This document shows positions 45,287-54,607 of a DNA stretch of 64,000 nt, one piece after another; the first letter of the stretch is position 1; each line of letters starts with the position of its first letter. The position numbers and the translations under genes are program-made. The notes under the pieces were generated by a model. That model was not told where the DNA came from and ran no database searches. It worked only from the letters and a program-made list of their open reading frames with translations. Location: assembly GCA_020725555.1 (NCBI GenBank), contig DYEU01000018.1, forward strand, positions 285,563-349,562, read 5' to 3'. The DNA comes from Desulfatibacillum sp. GTDB lineage: Bacteria > Desulfobacterota > Desulfobacteria > Desulfobacterales > SpSt-501.

Positions 45287-46747
45287 ATGACCGATCCCAC
45301 CGCCTCCGCCCCCGCGGAAGAAGAAAATTTCGCCTCGATGCTCGAGAATTTCTGCCCCTCGGACCGGCGCGAGGTCCGCCCCGGCGAGCGGGTCCGCGGC
45401 CGCGTGCTCGCCGTCGGCAAGGACCTCGTCTACATCGACGCCGGCATGAAGATCGACGCCGTGGTCGAACGCGCGGAGCTCACCGACGCCGAGGGGAACC
45501 TCCTCTGCGCCGAGGGCGACGAGCTTGAGCTCTTCGTGACCCGCGTGGCCGAGCAGGAGATCCGCCTCTCGCGCGCCATCGCCGGCACGGGCGGGATGCA
45601 GGTGCTGCGTGAAGCCTTCCGCCAGGGCGCGCCCGTCGAGGGCCGCGTGCGGGAGGTCTGCAAGGGGGGCTACCAGGTGGAGCTCCTCCAGCGCCGCGCC
45701 TTCTGCCCCCTCAGCCAGATCGACCTCGCCCCGGTCGCCGACCCCGCGGTCCATGTCGGGGCAACCTACCCCTTCCTGATCACCCGGATCGAGGACCGCG
45801 GCCGCAACATCGTCGTCTCCCGGCGCGCGCTGCTCGCCCGCGAGCGCGAAGCCCTGCAGCGGCAATTCCTGGAGGGCGTCACGCCGGGCGACGTCCTCGA
45901 GGGGACGGTGACACGGCTCGCCCCCTTCGGCGCCTTCGTGGAGATCGCCCCCGGCCTCGAGGGCATGGTCCACGTTTCCGAGATCGGCTGGTCCCGGGTG
46001 GAGCACCCCGAGGCGGTGCTGCAGCCGGGGGAGCGCGTGCGGGTCAAGCTCCTGCAGATCGAGGCCGCCGGAAAGAACGGCCAGCCGCGCATCGCGCTTT
46101 CGATCCGCCAGCTCGAGGAGGATCCCTGGACCCGCGCCGGGGAGCGTTTCCGCGCCGGGGACCTCGTCCGCGGCCGGGTGACGCGCTGCGCGCCCTTCGG
46201 CGCCTTCGTGGAGATCGCCCCCGGCCTCGAGGGCATGGTCCACGTGAGCGAAATGAGCTACACCCGCCGCGTCGTGAACAGTACGGACGTGGTGCGTCCG
46301 GGCGACGAGGTCGCGGTCGTGGTCAAGAGCGTGGACGCCGCGAAAAAGCGCATCGCCCTGAGCCTGCGCGAAGCCGAAGGCGACCCCTGGGCCGAAGTCC
46401 CCGCCCGCTTCCCCGCCGGGCGCCGCGTCGAGGGGGTGCTCGAGAAAAAGGAGTCCTTCGGGTGGTTCGTGCGTCTGGCGCCGGGGATCACGGGGCTTTT
46501 GCCGATCGGGACCCTGCGGCGCCATCCCCGCGCGGCCGAGCTCGAGCCCCTGCGCGAGGGCGCCCCGCTGCGGGTCGAGATCGCCGAGGTCCAGACGGAC
46601 AGGCGCCGCATCTCGCTCACCCCGGCCTTCGAGGACGAGGAAGGCGACTGGCGCGCCTTCGGGGAAGCCCCCGCGGAAGAGCGCCTTAGCGCCCTGGGTG
46701 AAAAATTGAGAAAGGCGCTCGCGGGCAAAGAACGCCCCTCCCCCTGA
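45287..46747 (+). CDS. S1 RNA-binding repeat protein (RpsA-like)
   Basis: A 486-residue protein with five S1 domains (about residues 30-110, 115-185, 200-275, 283-355 and 370-440). It resembles ribosomal protein S1 but has fewer or shorter repeats, so it may be a paralogue rather than RpsA itself. The third and fourth domains contain an identical 53-base DNA segment. The ATG at 45287 follows AAGGAG. Confidence 0.83.
   Translation: MTDPTASAPAEEENFASMLENFCPSDRREVRPGERVRGRVLAVGKDLVYIDAGMKIDAVVERAELTDAEGNLLCAEGDELELFVTRVAEQEIRLSRAIAGTGGMQVLREAFRQGAPVEGRVREVCKGGYQVELLQRRAFCPLSQIDLAPVADPAVHVGATYPFLITRIEDRGRNIVVSRRALLAREREALQRQFLEGVTPGDVLEGTVTRLAPFGAFVEIAPGLEGMVHVSEIGWSRVEHPEAVLQPGERVRVKLLQIEAAGKNGQPRIALSIRQLEEDPWTRAGERFRAGDLVRGRVTRCAPFGAFVEIAPGLEGMVHVSEMSYTRRVVNSTDVVRPGDEVAVVVKSVDAAKKRIALSLREAEGDPWAEVPARFPAGRRVEGVLEKKESFGWFVRLAPGITGLLPIGTLRRHPRAAELEPLREGAPLRVEIAEVQTDRRRISLTPAFEDEEGDWRAFGEAPAEERLSALGEKLRKALAGKERPSP
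45923..45975 (+). repeat. Direct repeat, copy 1 (S1 domain 3)
   Basis: This 53-base stretch encodes PFGAFVEIAPGLEGMVHV of the third S1 domain and is identical at DNA level to 46193-46245. Confidence 0.95.
46193..46245 (+). repeat. Direct repeat, copy 2 (S1 domain 4)
   Basis: Identical over 53 bases to 45923-45975, 270 bases upstream, inside the same gene. The surrounding S1-domain sequence is not identical. Confidence 0.95.
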
Positions 46748-46924
46748 CGCTCTCGGAGCCGCCCGGCTGCGGCCCCCGGGCACGCTCCACCCCGTCCTCC
46801 CCGCGCCGGCCGCTTCCCCCGGGCGCCTTGCAAGAGGGCCGTTCGTGCTTAGCCTTCCGGTCACCCCGGCGCGCCCGAGGGCGCCCGAGCGCGCCGCGCA
46901 TCCTTGCCGCGGAGGTGACAGGCC

Positions 46925-47266
46925 ATGAAAGCCCTGCTGAAAGGCTTCGAGAAAGACTCCCTCAACGCCTGGCGGAACTACGTGTCCGCGCTCGAGAAGG
47001 CGATCGAGCGTCTCGAGCGCGACCTCAAGGAGGCCGTGGAGATGCGTGCGGTGTGCACCGACGAGTGGTGCCGCGCCACCGAGCACGTGATCGACGAGAT
47101 CGGCAACGCCCTCTTCGCGATCAGCGAGCCGCGCTGGTCGACGGCGAAGGATTCCCAGCGGATCCGCTCGCTCAAGCATCGGCTGCACGACCTCTACGCC
47201 CGCTACAAGAGCGCCCCGCGCGGCCGACCGGCCCCGGCCCGGGCGGCCCGCAAGCGCGGCGCCTGA
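46925..47266 (+). CDS. Small helical hypothetical protein
   Basis: A 113-residue protein, mostly charged helix with coiled-coil character (NYVSALEKAIERLERDLKEAVEM) and a basic Ala/Arg/Pro tail. Two Cys lie in AVCTDEWC at about residues 43-48. GGAGG precedes the ATG. A weak promoter (TTGCAA 46828) is possible in the 177-base gap upstream. It is followed by the AsmA gene. Family not recognised. Confidence 0.6.
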   Translation: MKALLKGFEKDSLNAWRNYVSALEKAIERLERDLKEAVEMRAVCTDEWCRATEHVIDEIGNALFAISEPRWSTAKDSQRIRSLKHRLHDLYARYKSAPRGRPAPARAARKRGA

Positions 47267-47294
47267 ACGCCCCTGCGGCGGAAAGGACCATCTG

Positions 47295-49271
47295 ATGAAG
47301 CGTGCCCTCCTCTGGACGCTCGCCGTCGCGGCGGCGGCGGGGATTCTCCTCGTCGCCGCCGTCCTGATCGCCGCGCGGGTGATCGACCCGAACGACTACA
47401 AGCCGCAGCTGGAGAAGCTCGTTGCGGAGAAGACCGGACGCCCCCTGCGGGTCGCGGGGGACGTCCGCCTGAGCCTCTTTCCCTGGGTCGGGGTCTCCTT
47501 CGCCGACCTCTCCCTGGGCAACCCCCCGGGCTTTCCCGACCCGGGGTTCCTCCAGGTGAAGGCCTTCGATGTGCGCCTCAAGCTCTGGCCGCTCCTCTTC
47601 CGGCAGGTGGAGGTCGGGCGGCTGGTGATCGACGAGCCCCGGGTCGCGCTCGTCACCCTCGCCGACGGCCGCGTGAACTGGGAGTTCGGGGCGAAACGCG
47701 AGGCCACCGCCGGCCAGCCCCCGCCGACGGCGCCGACCGAGCTTCCCCTCCGGTCGCTCGCCGCCGAGGAGATCCGCATCCGCAACGGCACGGTGCTTCT
47801 CGTCGACCGCCGCGCGAAGACGGAGCGGGCCGTGCGGCGGCTGGACATTTCCCTCCTCGATGTCTCCATGGAGCGGCCGCTTCGGCTCTCGCTCTCGGCC
47901 GAGTGGGAGGGAAAGCCGGTCACGCTCGAAGGCCGGCTGGGCCCGCTCGGGGATTTCTCCCGGCCCGGCGCCCTTCCTCTCGAGCTGCGCGCGGCCGCCT
48001 TGGGCCGCCTCGAGGCCGCGGTACGCGGGACGATCGAGGAGCCGCTCACGGCCCCGCGGGCGGCCCTGACGCTCGAGGTGCAGGAGTTCTCCCTGCGCGG
48101 GCTCCTGTCCGACCTCGGCCTCGGGGCGCCGGCGACGCAGGATCCCCGCGCGCTGGAGAAGGTCTCCCTCCGGGTCGAGCTCAAGGCCGACGCCTCATCC
48201 GCCGCGCTTTCCGGCGGCCGCCTGCTCCTCGATGACACCCGGGCCGAATTCGAGGCGCGCCTTTCCGAGTTCGCCAAACCCCGCATCGAGGCCCGCCTGA
48301 AGGCCGACGCGATCGATCTCGACCGCTACCTCCCCCCGAAACCCGCGGCCGCGAAGGCCGGGGCGGCCGCGCCGCCTGCCGCGGCCGGGGCGGGTTCGTC
48401 CCCCGCCGGGCCGCCGCCCGATCTCACGGCGCTGCGGCGGCTCCTGCTCGACGCCACGGTGGAGATCGGTCGCCTGACCGCGGCGAAGGCGCGGCTCGAA
48501 ACCCTCCAGGCCCGGATCCGGGCGCGGGAGGGGATCCTCACGGTCGACCCCTTTTCTTTTGCGGGCTACGAGGGCAAGGTCTCCGGAAAAGCCGTGGCGA
48601 ACGTGACCGGCGAGGTTCCGCGGATCGAGTCCCGGCTGGAGGCCGCCGGGTTGCGCATGCTTCCGCTCCTCAAGGACACGGCGGGCAAGGACTTCCTCGA
48701 GGGGACCGCGCAGGCCGAGGCGACGCTTGCGATGCAGGGCGCCGACGCCGAGCGGATCAAGGCCAGCCTCAGCGGCGCGGGGCGTCTGCGCGTCGAGGAC
48801 GGGGCCATCGTCGGCGTCGACATCGCCGACATCGCCCGCTCGGCGAAAGCCTTCCTGGCGGGCGAGGCGGCCCCCGGGCCCAAGCCGCGGACCGACTTTG
48901 CGGAGTTGACCGTCCCGTTCACGCTCGAAAACGGGCTCTTCCAGACGACCCAGGCCGAGATGAAATCCCCCCTGCTCCGGCTCCAGGCCGCAGGCAAGGC
49001 CGACCTCGTGCGCGAAAGCCTCGATTTCCGGGTGGAGCCGAAAATCGTCGGCACCCTCAAGGGCCAGGGGGACCAGAAGGAGCCCAGCGGGGTTGCGGTG
49101 CCGATCCTGGTGAGCGGGACCTTCGACAACCCGCAGTTCCGGCCCGACCTGAAATCCATGGTGGGCGACGAGGTCCGCAAGGCGCTCGACCCGTCCGCCC
49201 CCGGAGGAACCGCACCCCTACAGGAAAAGGGGCGCGACCTGCTGCGCCGCCTCACCCCGGCGCGGCCCTGA
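47295..49271 (+). CDS. AsmA family protein
   Basis: A 658-residue AsmA-like protein anchored by one N-terminal membrane segment (about residues 5-27), with the rest in the periplasm. The N-terminal VIDPNDYKPQLEKLVAEKTGRPLRVAGDVRLSLFPWVGVSFADLSLGN is diagnostic. The C-terminal AsmA domain (about 440-600) is also present. Such proteins influence outer-membrane assembly and inter-membrane lipid transport. It shares an operon with the WHy lipoprotein. Confidence 0.9.
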   Translation: MKRALLWTLAVAAAAGILLVAAVLIAARVIDPNDYKPQLEKLVAEKTGRPLRVAGDVRLSLFPWVGVSFADLSLGNPPGFPDPGFLQVKAFDVRLKLWPLLFRQVEVGRLVIDEPRVALVTLADGRVNWEFGAKREATAGQPPPTAPTELPLRSLAAEEIRIRNGTVLLVDRRAKTERAVRRLDISLLDVSMERPLRLSLSAEWEGKPVTLEGRLGPLGDFSRPGALPLELRAAALGRLEAAVRGTIEEPLTAPRAALTLEVQEFSLRGLLSDLGLGAPATQDPRALEKVSLRVELKADASSAALSGGRLLLDDTRAEFEARLSEFAKPRIEARLKADAIDLDRYLPPKPAAAKAGAAAPPAAAGAGSSPAGPPPDLTALRRLLLDATVEIGRLTAAKARLETLQARIRAREGILTVDPFSFAGYEGKVSGKAVANVTGEVPRIESRLEAAGLRMLPLLKDTAGKDFLEGTAQAEATLAMQGADAERIKASLSGAGRLRVEDGAIVGVDIADIARSAKAFLAGEAAPGPKPRTDFAELTVPFTLENGLFQTTQAEMKSPLLRLQAAGKADLVRESLDFRVEPKIVGTLKGQGDQKEPSGVAVPILVSGTFDNPQFRPDLKSMVGDEVRKALDPSAPGGTAPLQEKGRDLLRRLTPARP

Positions 49272-49317
49272 CGGCCCGCGCCGGGGCCGGCCCAGGGCCG
49301 GCCGCCCAGGAGACCGC

Positions 49318-49815
49318 GTGAAGCCGAAGCTCATCGCCGTGGGAAGGGCGTGTGCGGCCCTCGCCTTCCTCGCCGCCCTCGGCGGCTGCGCCGGCCTGGG
49401 GAAACCGCTCGAATCGCCGCGGGTCACCCTGGCCGATCTTCGCATCCGGGAAGCCCGCACGCTCGAGGCCGCCCTCGAGGTCGTCTTGCGCGTGACCAAC
49501 CCCAACGAGGCCGCCCTCGACATCCAGGGGCTGCATGCCGACCTCGAGGTGAACGACCGCCCCTTCGCCCACGGCGCCTCCCCCGCCGGCGCCGCCGTGC
49601 CCCCCTTCGGTTCCGAGACCCTGACCCTGGTCATGCACGCCTCGGTGATCGACGTCTTCCGGGCGCTGGTCGACCTTCCGCGGAACGAGGCCCTGCGCTA
49701 CCGCGTGCAGGGCCGCCTGCGGGCGCTCGTGGGCGGGGTTCCCTCCATGCTGCCGTTCGCCGCCGAGGGCACGCTCGACATCCGGCCGCAACGCCCCCTC
49801 GGCCCCTCCCCCTGA
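49318..49815 (+). CDS. LEA type 2 / WHy-domain lipoprotein
   Basis: A 165-residue lipoprotein with a signal peptide and lipobox LGGC (Cys near residue 24). A WHy-like beta-sandwich covers about 35-155, with LEVVLRVTNPNEAALDIQGLHADLEVNDRPFAHG as the characteristic segment. These domains are linked to desiccation or envelope stress. A GTG start with CAGGAG upstream. It follows AsmA after 46 bases. Confidence 0.82.
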   Translation: MKPKLIAVGRACAALAFLAALGGCAGLGKPLESPRVTLADLRIREARTLEAALEVVLRVTNPNEAALDIQGLHADLEVNDRPFAHGASPAGAAVPPFGSETLTLVMHASVIDVFRALVDLPRNEALRYRVQGRLRALVGGVPSMLPFAAEGTLDIRPQRPLGPSP

Positions 49816-49853
49816 AACCCGCCCGCCGGCCCCCCAACCGCGGGGAATCGCTC

Positions 49854-49882
49854 TTGCCCCTTCCTGCGAGGCGTTCTATACC
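49854..49882 (+). promoter_or_regulatory. Putative promoter of the BT1/MFS-like gene
   Basis: TTGCCC (49854-49859), 17-base spacer, TATACC (49877-49882), 65 bases before the ATG at 49947. Confidence 0.5.
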
Positions 49883-49946
49883 TACACGCCTGCAACGCAG
49901 ACCGCGGGCGGCCAACACCGCCGCCCGCTCACCGGAAACCGAATCG

Positions 49947-51581
49947 ATGACCTCCCCCGTTCCTGCGACCCCCGAGGCGGCGAAGGCCCAGGCCGGCCCG
50001 CCGGGTTTTCTGCGGCGCACCGTCCGCTGGCTCCGGGTCGATGTCCTGGGCATCGTGCGGGAGATGCGTTTCAGCTACCTCCCGCCGCTCATGGTCTACC
50101 TCGCCGCCGGCGTCTCGGGGTTCACGGGCATCATCGAGAGCTTCTTCGTCAAGGACCAGCTCGGCCTCTCGGCCGCCTTCCTCGCCGGCCTGGGCTTCTG
50201 GGCCGGGCTCCCCTGGGCCCTCAAGATGCCGTTCGGCCACCTCGTCGATCTCTTCTGGCGCCGGAAGTCGGCCTTCGTCTACCTCGGGGCCCTGCTGATG
50301 GCGATTTCGCTGCTCATCATGGTGGGCCTGACCGGCTACCGCGAGGCGATGGCGGCGGTGCTGCCGGTCGAGACCTGGTACGTGATCTCGGTGCTCCTCT
50401 CCCCGGTGGGGTTCGTCTTCCAGGACGTCGTCGCCGACGCGATGACGGTGGAGGCCGTGCCGCGCTACACCGAGTCCGGCGAGCCGATCGCCGAGGCCGA
50501 GCTGAAGCGCATGCACGTCACCATGCAGACGCTCGGCCGGATCGCCATCGTCGGCGGCTCGGCGCTCGTGGCGGGGCTGGGCGGCTGGCTCGCCCACGTG
50601 ACCTCCTACTTCGTCATGTACTGCCTCTCGCTCCTCATCCCGGTGATCTCGGTGCTCGGGGTGACCTTGGGGGATCTCCAGCGCTTCCTTCGCCGCCGGC
50701 GCTACCGCCGCCGCGGGTTCTCCGAGGCCGACATCGGCCGCATGCTCCATGGCGAAATGCCTGCGCTCTCCCCCGACTGGGCGATCCTCGGCGGCGGGGC
50801 GGCCTTTCTCGCAGCGAGCCTGGGGCTCGGCTTGTCGGAGCTTCCGGCCAAGATGGAGGTCATCTTTCTCGCCTCGCTCGCCATCATCGCCTATCTCCTG
50901 CGCCAGCTCCTGCGGCCGATGCCCGCGGAGAAGCGGCGCGAGATCCTGGGGATCGCGATCATCGTCTTCGTCTTCCGCGCCATGCCGGGGACGGGCGCGG
51001 GAAGCAGCTGGTGGCAGATCGACGTCCTCGGCTTCGACGAGGCCTTTTTCGGGACCCTGCGCCAGATTTCCTCGATTCTCGCCATCCTCGGCATGTTCGC
51101 GCTGCGCGGCTGGATGAGCCGCCGCCCCATCCCCTACCTCGTCGTCTTTCTCTCGGTCTACGGCACGGTGATGACCGCCCCCTTCATCGGCATGTACTAC
51201 GGCCTGCACGAGTGGACGGAACGGCTCTTCGGCTTCGGCGCGCGCACGATCGCCCTGATCGACACCATGGCGGACTCGCCGCTCGGCCAGGTGGCCATGG
51301 TGCCGATGCTCGCCTGGATCGCGCGCGAGGCGCCCGAAAACCAGAAGGCCACCTACTTCGCGGTCATGGCCGCCTTCACCAACCTCGCCCTCTCGGGGGC
51401 GCAGCTCGGAACGCGCTACCTCAACATGCTCTTCGTCGTGGAACGGGGGCGCTACGAGGAGCTGGGCGGTCTCATGATCACCGCGACCGTGATCGGGCTG
51501 GTCGTGCCGGTGGCGACCGTCTTGCTCGTCAACCGCTGGGCGAAGCGATCCCGAACACCCGCGGCGGAGAACCCCGCATGA
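49947..51581 (+). CDS. MFS transporter, folate-biopterin (BT1)-like
   Basis: A 544-residue permease with about twelve membrane segments and a central cytoplasmic loop rich in Arg (FLRRRRYRRRGFSEADI). The motif FVFQDVVADAMTVEAVPR after the fourth or fifth segment resembles the BT1 (folate-biopterin) branch of the major facilitator superfamily. The cargo cannot be predicted. It overlaps the YchF-like gene by four bases (ATGA). Confidence 0.75.
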   Translation: MTSPVPATPEAAKAQAGPPGFLRRTVRWLRVDVLGIVREMRFSYLPPLMVYLAAGVSGFTGIIESFFVKDQLGLSAAFLAGLGFWAGLPWALKMPFGHLVDLFWRRKSAFVYLGALLMAISLLIMVGLTGYREAMAAVLPVETWYVISVLLSPVGFVFQDVVADAMTVEAVPRYTESGEPIAEAELKRMHVTMQTLGRIAIVGGSALVAGLGGWLAHVTSYFVMYCLSLLIPVISVLGVTLGDLQRFLRRRRYRRRGFSEADIGRMLHGEMPALSPDWAILGGGAAFLAASLGLGLSELPAKMEVIFLASLAIIAYLLRQLLRPMPAEKRREILGIAIIVFVFRAMPGTGAGSSWWQIDVLGFDEAFFGTLRQISSILAILGMFALRGWMSRRPIPYLVVFLSVYGTVMTAPFIGMYYGLHEWTERLFGFGARTIALIDTMADSPLGQVAMVPMLAWIAREAPENQKATYFAVMAAFTNLALSGAQLGTRYLNMLFVVERGRYEELGGLMITATVIGLVVPVATVLLVNRWAKRSRTPAAENPA

Positions 51582-52588
51582 AGCTCGGCATCCTCGGCCT
51601 GCCCGGATCGGGGCGGGCGACCCTTTTCGAGGCCCTCACCCGCCAGGCCGCGGAAACGGCCCAGCACGGCGAGGACCGCCTGGCCGTGGTCCGCGTGCCC
51701 GACGAGCGCGTGGACCGCCTGAGCGCGATCTTCCGCCCCCGCAAGACGCTCTACGCCACGATCGAGGTCTTCCTGCCGGGGGCGGGCCGACAGAAAAAGG
51801 AGGGCGGCCCGGGCGGGGCGGTCAAGGACTGCGACGCCCTGCTGCACGTCGTGAGAAACCACGGCCCCGAGCGCCGGCCGCTCGAGGATTTCCGCGCCCT
51901 CGACCAGGAGCTGATGCTCGCCGATCTCCTCCAGGTCGAAAAGCGCCTGGAGCGCCTGGAGGCCGACCGGCGGCGCGGGCGGCCGGCCCCCCCCGAGGAA
52001 GTCGAGGCGCTCACCGCCTGCCGCGCGCTGCTCGAGGCGGAGACCCCTCTCCGCCGCAGCCCCGAGCTGGCCGCGGCCAAGGTGCTGCGCGGCTTCGGGT
52101 TGCTCTCCGCGAAGCCCACGCTGATCGTCTTCAACAACGAGGACACCGACCCGGAGCCGCCCCCGCTCGAGGGGTTGGCGGGCCGGGAGCGGTGCCTGGC
52201 GATCCGCGGCAAGCTCGAACAGGAGCTCGCGCGCCTGGGCGAGGAGGAGTTGGCCGAGTTCCTCGCCGCCTACCGCATTTCCGCCTCGGCGATGGACCGG
52301 CTGATCCGCGCCGCCTACGAGATCCTCGGCCTGGTCTCGTTTTTCACGGTCGGAAGCGACGAGGTGCGTGCCTGGACGCTGCGCCGCGGCAGCACGGCCC
52401 TCGAGGCCGCAGGCGCGATCCACAGCGACCTGCAGAAGGGCTTCATCCGCGCCGAGGTGATCGCCGCCCCGGAGCTGCTCGCCGCCGGATCGCTCGCCGA
52501 GGCCCGCCGCCGCGGGACCCTCCGCCTGGAGGGCAAGACCTACGTCGTCGAAGACGGCGACGTGATCACGATCCGCTTCAACGTCTGA
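51578..52588 (+). CDS. YchF-like protein with degenerate P-loop
   Basis: A 336-residue protein related to the YchF/Obg-type ATPase. The N-terminal P-loop is GLPGSGRAT (residues 7-15), with Arg13 in place of the invariant Lys, and the usual G3 motif is replaced by VFLPGAG. A helical hairpin (about 105-175) and the C-terminal DUF933/TGS-like domain (about 250-335, ending TYVVEDGDVITIRFNV) are well kept. Nucleotide hydrolysis is doubtful, so it may be a regulatory paralogue of YchF. It sits between the BT1-like transporter and KAS III-like genes. Confidence 0.8.
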   Translation: MKLGILGLPGSGRATLFEALTRQAAETAQHGEDRLAVVRVPDERVDRLSAIFRPRKTLYATIEVFLPGAGRQKKEGGPGGAVKDCDALLHVVRNHGPERRPLEDFRALDQELMLADLLQVEKRLERLEADRRRGRPAPPEEVEALTACRALLEAETPLRRSPELAAAKVLRGFGLLSAKPTLIVFNNEDTDPEPPPLEGLAGRERCLAIRGKLEQELARLGEEELAEFLAAYRISASAMDRLIRAAYEILGLVSFFTVGSDEVRAWTLRRGSTALEAAGAIHSDLQKGFIRAEVIAAPELLAAGSLAEARRRGTLRLEGKTYVVEDGDVITIRFNV

Positions 52589-52598
52589 AAGGAGACCG

Positions 52599-54155
52599 AT
52601 GGCCCCTTTGCCCTTCGCACTCGACATCCTGGCCCAGGGCGCCTGGAACGGCGGCGAGCGGATCGGCAACGCCGCCTACGCCGGCCGCGGGATGGTCTTC
52701 AAGGGCGGCATCCCGGTCACGGAAGAAACCATCGAGGAGCGCATCGGCGTGCGCACGCGGGTGGCCGCGCCGGAGGACGTGCGGATCGGGGCGATCGCCC
52801 TCGAAGAGCTGCTCGCCCAGCCCGCCGTCGACCCCGCGCGCATCCGCGTGCTCATCGCCGCAACCAACATCGGCGAGGACAAGTTCGATCCCGGCCCGGC
52901 GAGCCGGGCGCTCCTCGAGCGCCTCGCCCCGCGACGGCCGGATCTGCTGGCCTTCGATCTCTACGCGGGCTGCCCGGGGTTCAACGTCGCCGTCGAGGCC
53001 CTCTTCCAGCTCGCGCTCGCCGGCGAGCTCTCGCCGGGGGATCTCGCGGTCGTCGTCGGCGCCGAAAACGTCCACCGCGCCCGCGCCTTCAAACCCCTCG
53101 ACACGGCAAACCTCATCTTCGGCGACGACGCGGTGGCGACGGCGCTCGCGGTCGGCCCGGGGGCGGGGAGGTCTCGGCCCGGGCGGGTCGTGGACGAACG
53201 CACCCTGACGGCCGCCGACGATTTCGTCGCCGACATCGCCCGGGCCCTCCTCCCCTGGGCGCAAGAGGCACGCCTCGACGGGATCCTGGTCGACAACCGC
53301 CTCGGCCGCATCGAATGCCGCGTGCCGGCGACCGCGGCCCGCATCCAGCACGCGCTCCTGGAGCAGATCTTCCCCCGCGAGGCGGCGGCCGGGGAATTCC
53401 GCAATTTCCGCGCCGCCTTCGAGCTCTACGAAACCTACGGCGCGGGCTTCGCCTTCGACATCATGGCCGCCTCCGCCGGCCCCGGCGTTCTCCGCCGCCT
53501 CGGCTGCGCGTACACCGCATCCGGCCGCTACCGGAGGGTCGCGACGGTCTTTCTGCGCCCCGGGGAACCGGTGCGGCTCGGGCTGGTCGAGGCCGCGGGC
53601 CCGACGCCCGATGCCCCGGCCTGCGGCGTCGTCGACACGCTCACGCGCACCCACGGCTGCTTTGCGGGGTTCATCGAGGCGCGCTTCGACGAGGAGGGGG
53701 TCTTCGGGTTCATGGACGGCAAGGGCGTCTTTCTTTACGCCACGCGGGGGGCGAGGCCCCACCTCGCGGCGCTGCTTGGCCCGCGGGGCCTCGGTCTCGA
53801 GGACATCGACCTGCTGATCGAGCACCAGGCGAACTTCGCCATGCTGCCGCTCACGCTCGAGCAGCTCTTCGCCGGCGGGCCGCACCCCCCGGCGCAGGCC
53901 GTGGCGCGCTATCTCGCCGAGCGCATGGTGGTCAACATCCACGAGCGGGGAAACTGCTCGGTCGTCTGCATGCAGCGGCTGCCCTACGACCTCGAGCGCG
54001 GCGCGCTCCGGCCGGACACGATCCAGGGGTTCGCCGTCAACCGCAACCTGGAGGCCCTCCGCCGGGCGCGCTCCATCCTCTACGACTCGGTCGGCGCCGG
54101 CATGACCCGCAGCTCCTTGTTGCGCATCCGTCGAGATCTCGGCGTCGGGGGGTGA
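52599..54155 (+). CDS. KAS III-like ketoacyl synthase with large insertion
   Basis: A 518-residue thiolase-fold enzyme with the FabH triad. Cys125 (YAGCPGF), His409 (EHQAN) and Asn452 (GNCS) are present. Canonical KAS III is about 320 residues; here the Cys-His spacing is about 150 residues longer, so an extra segment lies around residues 185-350. It should condense an acyl-CoA or related thioester. The gene is complete, and its last ~200 bases before codon 511 are repeated almost exactly at the right end of the window, marking the border of the low-GC block. Confidence 0.8.
   Translation: MAPLPFALDILAQGAWNGGERIGNAAYAGRGMVFKGGIPVTEETIEERIGVRTRVAAPEDVRIGAIALEELLAQPAVDPARIRVLIAATNIGEDKFDPGPASRALLERLAPRRPDLLAFDLYAGCPGFNVAVEALFQLALAGELSPGDLAVVVGAENVHRARAFKPLDTANLIFGDDAVATALAVGPGAGRSRPGRVVDERTLTAADDFVADIARALLPWAQEARLDGILVDNRLGRIECRVPATAARIQHALLEQIFPREAAAGEFRNFRAAFELYETYGAGFAFDIMAASAGPGVLRRLGCAYTASGRYRRVATVFLRPGEPVRLGLVEAAGPTPDAPACGVVDTLTRTHGCFAGFIEARFDEEGVFGFMDGKGVFLYATRGARPHLAALLGPRGLGLEDIDLLIEHQANFAMLPLTLEQLFAGGPHPPAQAVARYLAERMVVNIHERGNCSVVCMQRLPYDLERGALRPDTIQGFAVNRNLEALRRARSILYDSVGAGMTRSSLLRIRRDLGVGG
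53931..54130 (+). repeat. Island-flanking direct repeat, left copy
   Basis: The 200 bases here, inside the KAS III-like gene (codons 445-511), match 63801-64000 at 198 of 200 positions. The two differences (53951 A/C and 54050 G/C) are both third-position synonymous changes. Homology starts abruptly at the left edge; the right copy is cut by the window end. Confidence 0.97.
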
Positions 54156-54185
54156 GCCGCCGTCTTTCGCTCCGAGGGCAACCCG

Positions 54186-54602
54186 TTACAAGGGTTCGAA
54201 CGCGAGATAGGATGCCGGCGGTTCCACATCCCGGAGATGCAGAAATTTCACCTTGAGCGGCATACCGATCCGGATGTCCTCGGGGCGCTGCGGATCCACC
54301 CCCTCGATCCGCGCATCCACCCGTCCTCCCCCCTCCAATTCCACGACCCCGACGACATAGGGCTTCTTGCGGCCGTAGCCCTGCGCCGCCATGAACGGCG
54401 GTGCAACGGCGATGCAGGTGAAGGCCACCAAGCGGCCCCTGCCGTTCGCCTCTTCCCATTCCAGATCCCCGCGGAGGCAACGGGGGCACAGAGGACGGGG
54501 TGGCACGTAGCGCGCGTGGCAATGGTTACAGCGGGAACCCATGAGCTTTTCTTCCGCCAAGAATTGATGATAGACGACATCGCTGAAAGGGCGGGTCGTC
54601 AT
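54186..54602 (-). CDS. DUF35 OB-fold nucleic-acid/CoA-associated protein
   Basis: A 138-residue protein with an N-terminal rubredoxin-like zinc ribbon (CNHCHARYVPPRPLCPRC, about residues 31-48) and an OB-fold DUF35 domain (about 60-130). DUF35 proteins pair with thiolase-like enzymes, channelling acyl-CoA in known complexes. AAAGGAGGT lies seven bases before the ATG. It is the last gene of the island operon, five bases after the thiolase gene. The shift to lower GC begins at about this gene. Confidence 0.9.
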   Translation of the reverse strand: MTTRPFSDVVYHQFLAEEKLMGSRCNHCHARYVPPRPLCPRCLRGDLEWEEANGRGRLVAFTCIAVAPPFMAAQGYGRKKPYVVGVVELEGGGRVDARIEGVDPQRPEDIRIGMPLKVKFLHLRDVEPPASYLAFEPL

Positions 54603-54607
54603 CGAGG

